Positions 52,579-61,886 of a DNA stretch of 64,000 bases are shown here, piece by piece. Made by a program: the position numbers and the translations under genes. The stretch is from Poriferisodalis sp965214215 (GTDB taxonomy: Bacteria > Actinomycetota > Acidimicrobiia > Acidimicrobiales > Poriferisodalaceae): the NCBI RefSeq assembly GCF_965214215.1, contig NZ_CBDCBD010000003.1, positions 1,674,001-1,738,000 of the forward strand, given 5' to 3'. The number at the start of each line of letters is the position of its first letter. Position 1 is the stretch's first letter. Under the pieces are notes generated by a model, which was given only the letters and a program-made list of their open reading frames with translations, did no database searches and was not told the DNA's origin.

Positions 52579-53889
52579 TCAGCCCTCGCCGGTGCGGAGC
52601 CACGCGTCGCCTCGGAAGCGGATCCACTGCGGAGCGACGCGAAAGCACATGAACACGATGAGCGCGGCCCACAGCCACCCGATTCCCAGATCCAGCAGAC
52701 GCACCGTCCCGCCGATAATCGCGAAACCCACTGCGGCGCCGACCATCGCCCACGCCAGAAAGCCCAGGTCGCCGGCGCCGATGAAGATGCCGTCGAAGGC
52801 GAACGCGGCCGCATTCACCGGTTGCATGGCGGCGACGAACAGCAGGATGTATCCGCTGAGGGAGACCACGTCGGGATCGGTGCTGAAGATCGACGCGAGC
52901 GGCGCGCGAAGCCCGACCAGCACCAGTCCGAACACGAAGCTGAGCTGGAGGCTCATGCCGATCATGCGGACGCTGGCAGCGCGCGCCACACCAGGCCGAC
53001 CGGCGCCCAGCTCCTTGGCCACCATGGCCTGGCCCGCGATGGCGACCGCATCGAGCGCCAGTGCCAGCAGCGCCCAGATCTCGGCACCGATCTGGTGCGA
53101 GGCCACCTCGGTGGTCCCGATGCGCGAGGCAAACACGGCCGCCAGCACGAACGAGCCTCGCAGTGCGCTGGTGCGAGCGAACATCTGCAGCCCGACACGG
53201 GCATAGCGGCGCGCTGCGGCGGCAACGAGCCGCAGCGAAGCGCCGACGGCGCGCGTGCGGCGGCTCACGGCGACGGCAAAGGCGATCGCCGCTGCCCATT
53301 GCGCAATGACGGTTGACCACGCCGAGCCGGCGATGCCCATGTCGAGCTCGAACACCAGCAACAGCTCGATGAGGAGATTTGCGATAGCGGACGCCACCGC
53401 CACGATGAGGGGTGTGATCGTGTCCTGCGCGCCCCGCAGGTAGCCGGTAGCGGCCATCGCCGCCAGCAGCGCGGTGAAGCCGATGAGGCTGATCCGCAGG
53501 TACGTGAGCGCCAGATCGGCGACTTCGGGAGTCGGATCGAACAGGCCCACGAGCCATCCCGAGCCTGCCCACATGCTCAAGCTGACAGCGATACCCAAGC
53601 CGACCGAGAGCCACATGCCGGCGATGCCTTGCTCGGCGGCGCGCTGCGGCGAGCCGGCGCCGACCAGTCGCCCCACCAAACCCGTCGTGCCGTACGCCAG
53701 GAAGATCAACGCTGCGTGGGCACTCAGCAGGATGGCCGACGCGATCGCGAGCCCCGCCAGCTCGGGCGTTCCCAGCCTTCCCACGATCGCCGTGTCAGTG
53801 AGGACATACAGCGGCTCGGCAATCAGCGCGCCGAACGCCGGAACAGCCAGCAGCAGGATTTCTCGGTCGTAGGCCGTGCGCCGGAACAC
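52579..53889 (-). CDS. MATE family efflux transporter (DinF-like)
   Basis: The 436-residue protein has twelve hydrophobic helices in two related halves. The N-terminal EILLLAVPAFGALIAEPLYVLTDTAIVGRLGTPELAGLAIAS and GLVGRLVGAGSPQRAAEQG match DinF-type MATE proteins, cation-coupled exporters of drugs or metabolites. The start codon is GTG 53889. It converges with gatB and is followed upstream by the sugar-dehydrogenase gene, also on the minus strand. Confidence 0.9.
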   Translation of the reverse strand: MFRRTAYDREILLLAVPAFGALIAEPLYVLTDTAIVGRLGTPELAGLAIASAILLSAHAALIFLAYGTTGLVGRLVGAGSPQRAAEQGIAGMWLSVGLGIAVSLSMWAGSGWLVGLFDPTPEVADLALTYLRISLIGFTALLAAMAATGYLRGAQDTITPLIVAVASAIANLLIELLLVFELDMGIAGSAWSTVIAQWAAAIAFAVAVSRRTRAVGASLRLVAAAARRYARVGLQMFARTSALRGSFVLAAVFASRIGTTEVASHQIGAEIWALLALALDAVAIAGQAMVAKELGAGRPGVARAASVRMIGMSLQLSFVFGLVLVGLRAPLASIFSTDPDVVSLSGYILLFVAAMQPVNAAAFAFDGIFIGAGDLGFLAWAMVGAAVGFAIIGGTVRLLDLGIGWLWAALIVFMCFRVAPQWIRFRGDAWLRTGEG

Positions 53890-53939
53890 GGCCTATGACC
53901 CCGTCCCGATTGACCTGGATTCGGGCGAGGGGTCCAGCC

Positions 53940-55382
53940 TCATCTACCGAGGCGCCACACGCCGGTTTCCATGTCGACGACGTACAGCTCGCCTGCGGAG
54001 TCGACCGCAAACCCGACAGGCCGTGGCGTGCGCACGCCCAAGTTCCACACCTCGTCTGGTCGTGTGCCCGGTTGCACATTGGCGGCGTAGATGTCGCCCC
54101 CGCACAGATCAGCGAATACGTACCGGCCCTCCAGCCACTCCAACTCGCTGCCGCGGTAGACGTGTCCCCCAATCACGGCGCACAAGCCCCGCCCGTGCCG
54201 GTACTCCAGATCGGGCGGCCGATGGTCGACGAGCTCGTCGCCGACGAATCGCCGGCTGCCTTCGTAGGCATTCCAGCCCAAGTTGGCCCCGCCCTCGTCG
54301 AGGGTGAGCACATTGACCTCCTCGATGCATTGCTGTCCGACGTCGGAGACCCACAACGTGCTGGTCGGCCCATCGAACGACATGCGAAACGGGTTGCGTG
54401 CGCCGTACGCCCAGATGTGGGGGTCGCTGCGGGGTCCAAGGTCGGGGTTGCCCGGTGCCGGAGCGAGCCGCCAGTCGCCGGGATCGTCGCTGTCGGCGGT
54501 GTCAATGGCGAATCGCAGCACGGCGCCCAACGGCGTCGTGAGATTCTGGCCGTGATGGTGGGGATCGCCGAGGCCCCCGCCGTCGCCGAACGACACGTAG
54601 AGCAGCCCGCTCTCGTCGAACAGCAGATCGCCGCCATTGTGCTGCGCATTGGTTTGGGACACTTCCAGTAGATCGGCGTAGCCGCCTTCCAGCGCTGTGC
54701 GATCAGCGGTCGGTGTGAGCACCGTGAGCAGGCTGGAACCGTGCCGATTGGTGCGGTTGATCCACAGGCGTCCTTTGGGTCCGAACGTCATGCCCACCAG
54801 GCCCTGATCGTGCTCGGCGGCCGTGTCGGAGGAGAAGTCGGCCACAGGCTTTTCCCCGACCCCGGCGCGCAAGCCACTGCCCGCCTGGCCGTCCGGGTAG
54901 GGCGCGAAACGCCAGATCCGACCCTGCCTATCGCCCACGAAGCCGCCGCCGACCGCAGCCGACCCGCCGTCGCCGGCATCGCCCTCAGCGCTGTCGAAGA
55001 CCATCACCGTCGCTTCGGCGAGATCGATGTAGGGCACGAGTGTCACCGAGCGTCCAGGTGCCGCCTGGTCCAGCGGCGCGGCGCGCAGCTCGGGAAGACC
55101 GCCAGGGCAGGGAGTGTTCGACGCCACGTACTGCGGGGTCTGCGTGAGCGGAAGGGTCGTCGCAGGTACCGAGGTCACGCTGCCGGTGCCATCGTCGGGA
55201 TCTCCGACGGCGGAACCGGTGCCGTCGCCGATGCCGATGTCCGAGCAACCGGCTGCCATCGCGCCGGCGGCAATGGCCACTGTGCAGGCCGCAATGCTGA
55301 ACAGCCGTCCGCCCTGCACCCGGCCAATGTACGCCCGCGGGGCACCATGACAGTCTGCATTTGGCCGTGTGTGCCGCTGCAT
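53940..55382 (-). CDS. PQQ-type sugar dehydrogenase-like lipoprotein
   Basis: About 480 residues. The signal segment LFSIAACTVAIAAGAMAAGC ends in a lipobox Cys, so it is exported and lipid-anchored. The beta-propeller of the glucose/sorbosone dehydrogenase (GSDH) family follows: DQGLVGMTFGPKGRLWIN, HNGGDLLFDESGLLYVSFGDGG, WAYGARNPFRMSFDG and LWVSDVGQQCIEEVNVL. The family oxidises sugars with PQQ, but many members have unknown substrates. The long frame reaches 55568. ATG 55382 is one start, and GTG 55319, directly at the signal peptide, is equally likely. Confidence 0.85.
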   Translation of the reverse strand: MQRHTRPNADCHGAPRAYIGRVQGGRLFSIAACTVAIAAGAMAAGCSDIGIGDGTGSAVGDPDDGTGSVTSVPATTLPLTQTPQYVASNTPCPGGLPELRAAPLDQAAPGRSVTLVPYIDLAEATVMVFDSAEGDAGDGGSAAVGGGFVGDRQGRIWRFAPYPDGQAGSGLRAGVGEKPVADFSSDTAAEHDQGLVGMTFGPKGRLWINRTNRHGSSLLTVLTPTADRTALEGGYADLLEVSQTNAQHNGGDLLFDESGLLYVSFGDGGGLGDPHHHGQNLTTPLGAVLRFAIDTADSDDPGDWRLAPAPGNPDLGPRSDPHIWAYGARNPFRMSFDGPTSTLWVSDVGQQCIEEVNVLTLDEGGANLGWNAYEGSRRFVGDELVDHRPPDLEYRHGRGLCAVIGGHVYRGSELEWLEGRYVFADLCGGDIYAANVQPGTRPDEVWNLGVRTPRPVGFAVDSAGELYVVDMETGVWRLGR

Positions 55383-55526
55383 CAAGTTGTGGCTGCGGGG
55401 ACGGCACGACAGAATGAACCGATGCGCACGCCAGCAAACACGCTTGGCTGCCCGGCCGAGGCCGTGAGCGGCAACGAGGTTGTAGGGGTACTCACCTAGG
55501 CGGGCCCGTCTTGACGCGCTCGCCCT

Positions 55527-55544
55527 GCCTCCCGCTCGGGAGGC
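55527..55544. promoter_or_regulatory. Hairpin upstream of ilvB
   Basis: GCCTCCC-GCTC-GGGAGGC forms a perfect 7-bp stem with a 4-base loop about 85 bases before ilvB. It may be part of the ilv leader or a regulator-binding site. No leader peptide rich in branched-chain codons was identified. Confidence 0.5.
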
Positions 55545-55546
55545 AT

Positions 55547-55590
55547 AGTCATTTCTGGGCACAGTCACTTATGGGCACAGTCCTTTCAGG
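55547..55590. repeat. Tandem 16-bp repeats upstream of ilvB
   Basis: AGTCATTTCTGGGCAC (55547-55562) and AGTCACTTATGGGCAC (55563-55578) are adjacent and differ at two positions; a third partial copy AGTCCTTTCAGG follows. Direct repeats in phase just ahead of the first gene of a biosynthetic operon suggest a regulator-binding array. The regulator is unknown. Confidence 0.65.
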
Positions 55591-55627
55591 AACCGACGAT
55601 TCCAAGTAGCAGGGCAGGAGAAACTTC

Positions 55628-57382
55628 ATGGAGCTCACCGGCGCTCAGGCGTTGATGCGAAGCTTGGAGATGAGTGGCGTCGAGGTCATGTTCGGCCTGC
55701 CCGGCGGGGCGATCCTGCCCGTGTACGACCCGGTGCTGGACTCGCCGATCCGCCATGTCCTCGTTCGCCACGAGCAGGGCGCCGGGCACATGGCGCAGGG
55801 ATACGCGCATGTCACCGGCAAGCCCGGGGTTGCCATGGTCACCAGCGGACCAGCGGCCACGAATATCGTGACGCCGCTGTGCGACGCCTTTATGGACTCG
55901 ATCCCGATGGTCGTGGTGACCGGTCAGGTGGCCATGTCGGCGATCGGCTCGGATGCGTTCCAGGAGTGCGACACCACGGGCATCACCATGGCGGTCACCA
56001 AGCACAACTATCTGGTCACCGAAGCTGCCGACATCCCGCGCATCGTGGCCGAGGCGTTTCACATCGCCACCACTGGTCGTCCCGGACCCGTGCTGATCGA
56101 CCTGCCCAAGGACGTCAGCAACGAGATGATGACCTGGTATTGGCCCGACAGCGTGGAGCTGCCCGGATACCGGCCCCGCAGCGGGGTCGATCCAGCCGCT
56201 ATCGCCGAAGCGGCCGAACTGATCCGGGCAGCCCGGCGACCGGTGATCTACGCAGGCGGCGGCCTGCTGAAGGCCCGCGCCGCGGAGGCGCTCCGGGAGC
56301 TGGCCGAGATGTGCGACATCCATGTGGTGACAACGCTCATGGCCCGCGGCGTGTTCCCCGATCGCCACCGCCTGTGCCTCGGTATGCCTGGCATGCACGG
56401 CAACTATTCAGCGGTGACGGCCATGCAGCAGGCCGATCTGCTTATCAACCTCGGCGCGCGTTTCGACGACAGGGTCACCGGCAATCCGGCTCACTTCGCT
56501 CCGGACGCCAAGGTCATCCATGTCGACATTGACCCCGCCGAGCACGGCAAGGTGCGAGTTCCCGACGTGGCCATCGCCGGCGATGCCCGGTTGGCCGTCG
56601 AGGCGCTGATCGCGGCGCTGCGGCCCGCCGCCGGCGGCGACGCCACCGACGCCATGGCTGATCGATCGGCGTGGAAGTCGACGATCTCGGGCTGGCAGGA
56701 GCAGTACCCGCTGCAATACGACCAACCCGCCAGCGGCCATCCGCTGAAGCCGCAGTACGTGGTGGAACAGCTACGCGACCACACGCCTGACGACACGATC
56801 GTGGTGGCCGGAGTCGGCCAGCACCAGATGTGGGCAAGTCAGTTCTGGAAGTTCGACTACCCCTACACCTGGGTCAACTCAGGCGGCCTCGGCACCATGG
56901 GCTTCGCGGTGCCCGCAGCCATCGGCGCCAAGGTGGGCCAGCCCGACCGAACCGTGTGGGCGGTGGACGGCGACGGCTGCTTCCAGATGACGGCGCAGGA
57001 GCTGATCTCCGCGAGCGCCGAGAACATTCCGGTGAAGATCGCCATTCTCAACAACGCGTACCTGGGCATGGTGCGCCAGTGGCAGGAGCTCTTCTACGCG
57101 GAGCGCTACAGCGAGGTGTACCTCAGCGCTGATCATCCCGACTACGTGGGCTGGGCCGAGGCCATGGGCTGCACCGGCATCCGCGTGGAGTCGGCCGAGG
57201 AAGTCGTGCCTGCCATCACCAAGGCCAATGCGATCAACGACCGCCCTGTGGTGATCGACTTCCGGGTCGACACTGAGGAGAAGGTGTACCCGATGGTCCC
57301 CGCCGGGGGTTCGAACGACGACATCATCTTGGGACCCGAGGGCGACGCCGACGCGGCGCTGAAGGGCACCGCGCCGTCATGA
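55628..57382 (+). CDS. ilvB: Acetolactate synthase large (catalytic) subunit
   Basis: A ThDP enzyme of 584 residues: the catalytic Glu in VRHEQGAGHMAQGYA, MVTSGPAATNIVTPLCDAFMDS, and the ThDP-metal motif VDGDGCFQMTAQEL with NNAYLGMVRQWQELFY. It joins two pyruvates (or pyruvate and 2-oxobutyrate) in branched-chain amino acid synthesis. GCAGGAG precedes the ATG. The stop overlaps ilvN (ATGA). Confidence 0.97.
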   Translation: MELTGAQALMRSLEMSGVEVMFGLPGGAILPVYDPVLDSPIRHVLVRHEQGAGHMAQGYAHVTGKPGVAMVTSGPAATNIVTPLCDAFMDSIPMVVVTGQVAMSAIGSDAFQECDTTGITMAVTKHNYLVTEAADIPRIVAEAFHIATTGRPGPVLIDLPKDVSNEMMTWYWPDSVELPGYRPRSGVDPAAIAEAAELIRAARRPVIYAGGGLLKARAAEALRELAEMCDIHVVTTLMARGVFPDRHRLCLGMPGMHGNYSAVTAMQQADLLINLGARFDDRVTGNPAHFAPDAKVIHVDIDPAEHGKVRVPDVAIAGDARLAVEALIAALRPAAGGDATDAMADRSAWKSTISGWQEQYPLQYDQPASGHPLKPQYVVEQLRDHTPDDTIVVAGVGQHQMWASQFWKFDYPYTWVNSGGLGTMGFAVPAAIGAKVGQPDRTVWAVDGDGCFQMTAQELISASAENIPVKIAILNNAYLGMVRQWQELFYAERYSEVYLSADHPDYVGWAEAMGCTGIRVESAEEVVPAITKANAINDRPVVIDFRVDTEEKVYPMVPAGGSNDDIILGPEGDADAALKGTAPS

Positions 57383-57993
57383 GCGGCGCGCAGGGGGGCG
57401 GTGCCGTCGCGAACGGCGCGCCGGGCGACGACGTCGCAGCGACGCCGGCACCAGATGAGCAGCCCATCTTGAGCGGCAACGCGAGCGAACCCGGCCTTCA
57501 CATACTCGCCGCCATCGTGGAGAACAAGTTCGGCGTGCTCGCACGCATCGCCGGACTGTTCAGCCGACGCGGCTTCAACATCTTCTCGTTGGCAGTAGCG
57601 CCCACCGACGACCCGGCCTTCAGCAGAGTCACCATCGTGGTCGATGTCAGCGACACCGATGTCGACCAGATCGCCAAGCAACTCGACAAGCTGGTGAACG
57701 TCATTCGCATCAGCGAGCTTCAGCCCGCCGAATCGGTCGAGCGCGAGCTGATGCTGGCCCGTGTCGGCGCAGTGGACATCGATGCAGTGGTGGAGGTGAT
57801 CTCCGAATACGGCGGCGAGGTGCTCGACCGCAACGAGGCGGAGGCCATTGTGAGCGTCAGCGCTCATCCGCTCCGGCTCGACCGCTGCGAGCGCCAGCTG
57901 CGGCCCTTCGGGCTGCACGTGCTCCAGCGCACCGGCCGCATCGCGCTGCGGGCGCTCGACGCTGCCGAGCCCGGCATTGGCACGACTGGCTGA
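57379..57993 (+). CDS. ilvN: Acetolactate synthase small (regulatory) subunit
   Basis: 204 residues: a 35-residue polar extension, then an ACT domain (HILAAIVENKFGVLARIAGLFSRRGFNIFSLAVAPTDD), then the regulatory C-domain (ERELMLARVGAVDIDAVVEVISEYGGEVLDRNEAEAIV). It carries valine feedback inhibition and activates IlvB. The start overlaps ilvB by four bases. Confidence 0.95.
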   Translation: MSGAQGGGAVANGAPGDDVAATPAPDEQPILSGNASEPGLHILAAIVENKFGVLARIAGLFSRRGFNIFSLAVAPTDDPAFSRVTIVVDVSDTDVDQIAKQLDKLVNVIRISELQPAESVERELMLARVGAVDIDAVVEVISEYGGEVLDRNEAEAIVSVSAHPLRLDRCERQLRPFGLHVLQRTGRIALRALDAAEPGIGTTG

Positions 57994-58124
57994 GCCTGTG
58001 CGTCGGCACTTGCCGCACGCTCGCTGCCGCTGCGTTCGGCATACTCCAACACCGTCATCAGTACCCACAGTTCAGACACAGCAGTCGGGCACAGCCGATC
58101 TGCCGACATCGAGGAGCGACAACG

Positions 58125-59162
58125 ATGCCTGCCACCATCTACTACGAGGAAGACGCAGACCTGGGCCAGCTGGCCGGTCGCACCGTCGCCATCATGGGCT
58201 ACGGCTCGCAGGGCCACGCTCACGCCCTGAACCTGCGCGACAGTGGCGTGGACGTCGTGGTCGGGTTGCGTGAGGGTTCATCGTCTCGCGCCAAGGCCGA
58301 AGCTGAGGGCTTACGGGTGGCCGATGTTGCCGGTGCAGCGACGGAGGCCGACATCATCATGATGGCGCTGCCCGACACCGATCAGGCCGCGATATACGAC
58401 GTGTCGATTGCACCGAACCTGCAGCCCGGCAACGCCATTGCGTTCTCGCACGGCTTCAACATCCACTTCAGCCAGATCAGCCCGCCCGACGACGTGGACG
58501 TGTGGATGATCGCCCCCAAGGGTCCCGGCCACAACGTCCGGCGAACCTACGTCGAAGGCGGTGGCGTGCCGGCGCTCGTGGCGATTCACCAGGACGCCAG
58601 CGGGAACGCGCTCGCGGACGCGCTGGCCTACGCGAAGGGCATCGGCGGCACTCGGGGCGGCGTGCTGACGACCACCTTCGCCGAGGAGACCGAGACCGAC
58701 CTGTTCGGCGAGCAGGTGGTGCTCTGCGGCGGTCTGACCGAGTTGATCCGGGCCGGTTACGAGACCTTGGTGGAAGCCGGCTACCAACCCGAGTCGGCGT
58801 ACTTCGAGACGCTGCATGAGGTCAAGCTCATCGTCGACTTCATCTACGAGGCCGGCATCTCGGGCATGCGCTACTCGATTTCGACCACCGCCGAGTACGG
58901 CGACATGACCCGCGGCTCTCGGATTATCACCGACGAGACCCGCGCTGAGATGAAGCGCATCCTGGCCGAGATCCAGGACGGCAGCTTCGCTCGGGAATGG
59001 ATCGACGAGAATCGCGACGGGCTGCCGAACTACCGGCGCATGGTCGAAGAAGGCCGCCAGCACCCCATCGAGCAAGTGGGCGCGGAGCTGCGGGCGATGA
59101 TGCCGTGGATCACCGCAGGCCGCCAGGACGTCACGGCCGCATCAGGCGGCGCCGTTTCCTGA
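58125..59162 (+). CDS. ilvC: Ketol-acid reductoisomerase, class I
   Basis: The 345-residue class I enzyme has the NADPH motif VAIMGYGSQGHAHALNLRDSG, AIAFSHGFNIHF, MIAPKGPGHNVRRTYVEGGGVPALVAIHQDASG, and ETETDLFGEQVVLCGGLTELI. It isomerises and reduces acetolactate. GAGGAG precedes the ATG. It ends the ilvBNC operon. Confidence 0.97.
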   Translation: MPATIYYEEDADLGQLAGRTVAIMGYGSQGHAHALNLRDSGVDVVVGLREGSSSRAKAEAEGLRVADVAGAATEADIIMMALPDTDQAAIYDVSIAPNLQPGNAIAFSHGFNIHFSQISPPDDVDVWMIAPKGPGHNVRRTYVEGGGVPALVAIHQDASGNALADALAYAKGIGGTRGGVLTTTFAEETETDLFGEQVVLCGGLTELIRAGYETLVEAGYQPESAYFETLHEVKLIVDFIYEAGISGMRYSISTTAEYGDMTRGSRIITDETRAEMKRILAEIQDGSFAREWIDENRDGLPNYRRMVEEGRQHPIEQVGAELRAMMPWITAGRQDVTAASGGAVS

Positions 59163-59193
59163 GCTTGCGCGACACGGTGGCAGAATCGGGGGC

Positions 59194-59817
59194 GTGGTCG
59201 AGGTCGTAGTGACGCCGGTGCGGGTGCCCGCTGCGGGTGACCTGCTCGTGGCAACGCCGCGCCTGGTGGATCCGAATTTCGACCGCACGGTCGTCTTCGT
59301 GATCGATCATCAGCAGGCGGGCACGCTGGGGGTTGTCATCAACCGTGACTCAGACACGTCGTGCACATCGGCGGTGCCGCGCTGGGCATCGCGCTTCACG
59401 ACCGAAGCCGCTGTCGGGCTCGGCGGGCCGGTAGAGCCGCAGGGTCTGCTGGCGCTTGGTGCGACCGCCGGCCGGTCGGCAGGCGAACGGCAGCCGCCTG
59501 CTGGTTCCCGCGCCGAGTCGTCCGAAGCCGGCGGCGTCTGGCGCACCGTGAACGGCGAGGTCGGGCTGGTCGATCTCACCGCCGACCCTTCCGAACTCGA
59601 TGCCGCTGTCGTGGCTGTCAGGATCTATGGCGGCCACGCCGGATGGGGACCGGGCCAGTTGCGAGGTGAATTGCAAGCCGGATGCTGGTGGGTCTTCGAC
59701 TCGACGCCCGGCGATCTAACGGCGGATACCACCACCCTTTGGTACGACGTGCTCGCGCGCCAGTCCTTGCCGGCCCGGTTGCTGGCTCGTTACCCAGACG
59801 ACCGGGCTCTGAACTAG
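59194..59817 (+). CDS. YqgE/AlgH family protein
   Basis: 207 residues with AGDLLVATPRLVDPNFDRTVVFVIDHQQAGTLGVVINRDSD, VGLGGPVEPQGLLAL, VRIYGGHAGWGPGQLRGELQAGCWWVFD and LWYDVLARQ. These define the DUF179 (YqgE/AlgH) family, of unsettled function. A serine- and glycine-rich loop near residues 90-110 is longer than usual. GTG 59194 is the start. Confidence 0.92.
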   Translation: MVEVVVTPVRVPAAGDLLVATPRLVDPNFDRTVVFVIDHQQAGTLGVVINRDSDTSCTSAVPRWASRFTTEAAVGLGGPVEPQGLLALGATAGRSAGERQPPAGSRAESSEAGGVWRTVNGEVGLVDLTADPSELDAAVVAVRIYGGHAGWGPGQLRGELQAGCWWVFDSTPGDLTADTTTLWYDVLARQSLPARLLARYPDDRALN

Positions 59818-59978
59818 TGCTTCAGGCCCGTGAGCCACGTGAGTCGTGGCCGTGGATGGTCATCGCGTGCTCCGGTCTGTCGGCTTACGGTGGGGATGCG
59901 CCGTTCGCCACGGTCCAGTCGGCGGCGCGCTAGGTTCGCCAACGGAACAGTTGGACTCGATCCCTGCGGAGGCCTCTC

Positions 59979-60494
59979 ATGAGCGAAAGCGGCGAGCCAG
60001 CGTCATACGACGGAAGCCGGCGGACCGGCTGGGCCGAACTTGGGTCCGGCGAGACCGTGGAGTTGGCTCGACCGATACGCCGAGTCGGCGCTCGCATCCT
60101 CGACGCCATCATCTTTGGGATTTTCTTTGTGGTGCTGATGATTGCGACCACAGGCATCGACGATACGTTCGACTCTTCCGGATCGGGTTTCGGCGCCGTC
60201 GGATCACTGCTGCTTGGGCTGGTCGTCGGTATCGGTTATGAGGTCTCCCAAGTGGCGATCTGGGGTCAGACCATCGGCAAGCGGATGGCAGGCATCAAGG
60301 TGATCAATGCCGTGCACGGTGGGATGCCGGGGTGGGGCAAGTCATTCGGTCGCTGGGCGATCCCCGGTTTGGTCGCCCTCATTCCGGCCGTCGGCCCGCT
60401 CCTGTCGTTGTTGTGCTACGTGAGCCTGACGTGGGATCGCGTGTACCAAGGCTGGCACGACAAGGTCGCGAGCACGTTGGTCATCAAAACCTGA
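59979..60494 (+). CDS. RDD family membrane protein
   Basis: 171 residues. RRVGARILDAIIFGIFFVVLMIATTG contains the RDD-type motif, and GQTIGKRMAGIKVINAVHGGMPGWGKSFGRW is the conserved loop; three membrane segments are visible. A polar N-terminal stretch of about 30 residues precedes it. GGAGG lies seven bases before the ATG. Function unknown; some RDD proteins are ion exchangers. It converges with serC. Confidence 0.88.
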   Translation: MSESGEPASYDGSRRTGWAELGSGETVELARPIRRVGARILDAIIFGIFFVVLMIATTGIDDTFDSSGSGFGAVGSLLLGLVVGIGYEVSQVAIWGQTIGKRMAGIKVINAVHGGMPGWGKSFGRWAIPGLVALIPAVGPLLSLLCYVSLTWDRVYQGWHDKVASTLVIKT

Positions 60495-60519
60495 ACAGCT
60501 TGACCGTGTAGCTGCTGGC

Positions 60520-60537
60520 AGCGGCTTTAGAGCCGCT
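60520..60537. terminator. Hairpin between convergent RDD gene and serC
   Basis: AGCGGCT-TTAG-AGCCGCT forms a 7-bp stem and 4-base loop. It overlaps the last codons of serC, including its stop, and lies 26 bases after the RDD gene stop. The position suits a shared terminator. Confidence 0.45.
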
Positions 60538-61675
60538 CGATGATGTAGTCGATGCAGGCGGTGAGGGCCTCGGCGTCGGCGGGATCGATCGCGGGGAATG
60601 CCGCGATGCGCAGCTGGTTGCGGCCCAGCTTGCGGTAGCCCTCGGTGTCGACGATGTCGTTGGCCCGCAGTGCCGCCGCAATGTCGTCTGCGCTGACGCC
60701 CTCGAAGTCGATGGTGCACACGACGGGGGAGCGCATGGCGGGATCGGTCACGAAGGGCGAGGCGAACTCACGCGCCGCCGCCCAGCCGTACACGGTGCCG
60801 CTGGAAGCTGCCGACCGGGATGCGGCCCAGCCGAGCCCGCCACCATCGAGCATCCATTCGGCGGTCTCAAGCGTCAGCAGGATCGTTGCGAGCGCCGGGG
60901 TGTTGTAGGTCTGGTCCTGGCGGGAATTGCGGGCAGCGATCGCCAAGTCGAGCGTGGCCGGCTTGTAACGGCCCCCCGCATCGATGCGTTCGATGCGCTC
61001 AATGGTCGCCGGTGAGCACAAAGCAATGAACAGTCCGCCGTCGGCGGCGAAGGCCTTTTGAGGTGCGAAGTAGTAACAGTCGACATCGGTGGGATCCCAC
61101 GTCATTGCTCCAGCCGCCGAGGTGGCATCGACCATGACGAGGCTCGGGGCGTCGCCCTGACGGGACGGGCTCAGCTGCGGCTGCACCAGCGGCATGCACA
61201 CTCCGGTCGAAGTCTCGTTGTGCGTCAGCGCGTACACGTCGACGTCGGCTGGATCGGCGGGCTCAGGCACAGGGTGGCTGCCATAGGGCGCCGTGATCAC
61301 TATCGGGTCGACCAGGTGCGGTGCGGCAGCCGTCACGGCGGAGAACTTCTCGGAGAATTCCCCGAACGTCAGATGCTGGGCGCGGCGTTCGATGAGCGAG
61401 AAGGCTGCAGCGTCCCAGAAGCCCGTGCTGCCGCCATTGCCCAGCACCACCTCCCATCCGTCACCAATCCCGAACAGTTCAGTCATCGCTGCCCGCAGCC
61501 GGCCCACTACGGAGCGCACGCCGGTGCGGCGGTGCGAGGTGCCCATGTAGTCGACCGCACGAGATTCGAGCGCCCTGACGGCCTCGGGACGAACCTTGGA
61601 CGGGCCCGAGCCGAATCGCCCGTCTGCGGGACGCAGTTCTGCGGGAATCGAAATTGATGCGGGAGACACAGCCAT
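60527..61675 (-). CDS. serC: Phosphoserine aminotransferase
   Basis: The 382-residue enzyme is of the mycobacterial-type SerC subgroup: RFGSGPSKVRPEAVRAL, MGTSHRRTGVRSVVGRLR, VLGNGGSTGFWDAAAFSL, the PLP lysine in YYFAPQKAFAADGGLFIAL, and a final ALTACIDYIIERL. It converts 3-phosphohydroxypyruvate to phosphoserine. serA is close by (63115), so two of the three serine-pathway genes are together, on opposite strands. Confidence 0.95.
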   Translation of the reverse strand: MAVSPASISIPAELRPADGRFGSGPSKVRPEAVRALESRAVDYMGTSHRRTGVRSVVGRLRAAMTELFGIGDGWEVVLGNGGSTGFWDAAAFSLIERRAQHLTFGEFSEKFSAVTAAAPHLVDPIVITAPYGSHPVPEPADPADVDVYALTHNETSTGVCMPLVQPQLSPSRQGDAPSLVMVDATSAAGAMTWDPTDVDCYYFAPQKAFAADGGLFIALCSPATIERIERIDAGGRYKPATLDLAIAARNSRQDQTYNTPALATILLTLETAEWMLDGGGLGWAASRSAASSGTVYGWAAAREFASPFVTDPAMRSPVVCTIDFEGVSADDIAAALRANDIVDTEGYRKLGRNQLRIAAFPAIDPADAEALTACIDYIIERL

Positions 61676-61886
61676 CGGTTGCCACTATTGCGCCCGGCGC
61701 TGCTGCGGACAACCACATTTGCACGACAATGTGCTGCCGAATCGGCGTGTCGGGCTTGCGGCGAGTCGTCAACGCGTCGGAAAGCTCGAATTGACGGCGA
61801 GACTGTCGGGCGCACACGCCCGCACAGCGGACTCGAATCACCGATCAGCGTCTGCGCGACGCAACCAGCACGACAGGAGTCGCGCC

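Noticed and set aside
55511..55516. TTGACG upstream of ilvB as a -35 box
   Set aside because: No acceptable -10 box lies 16-18 bases downstream.
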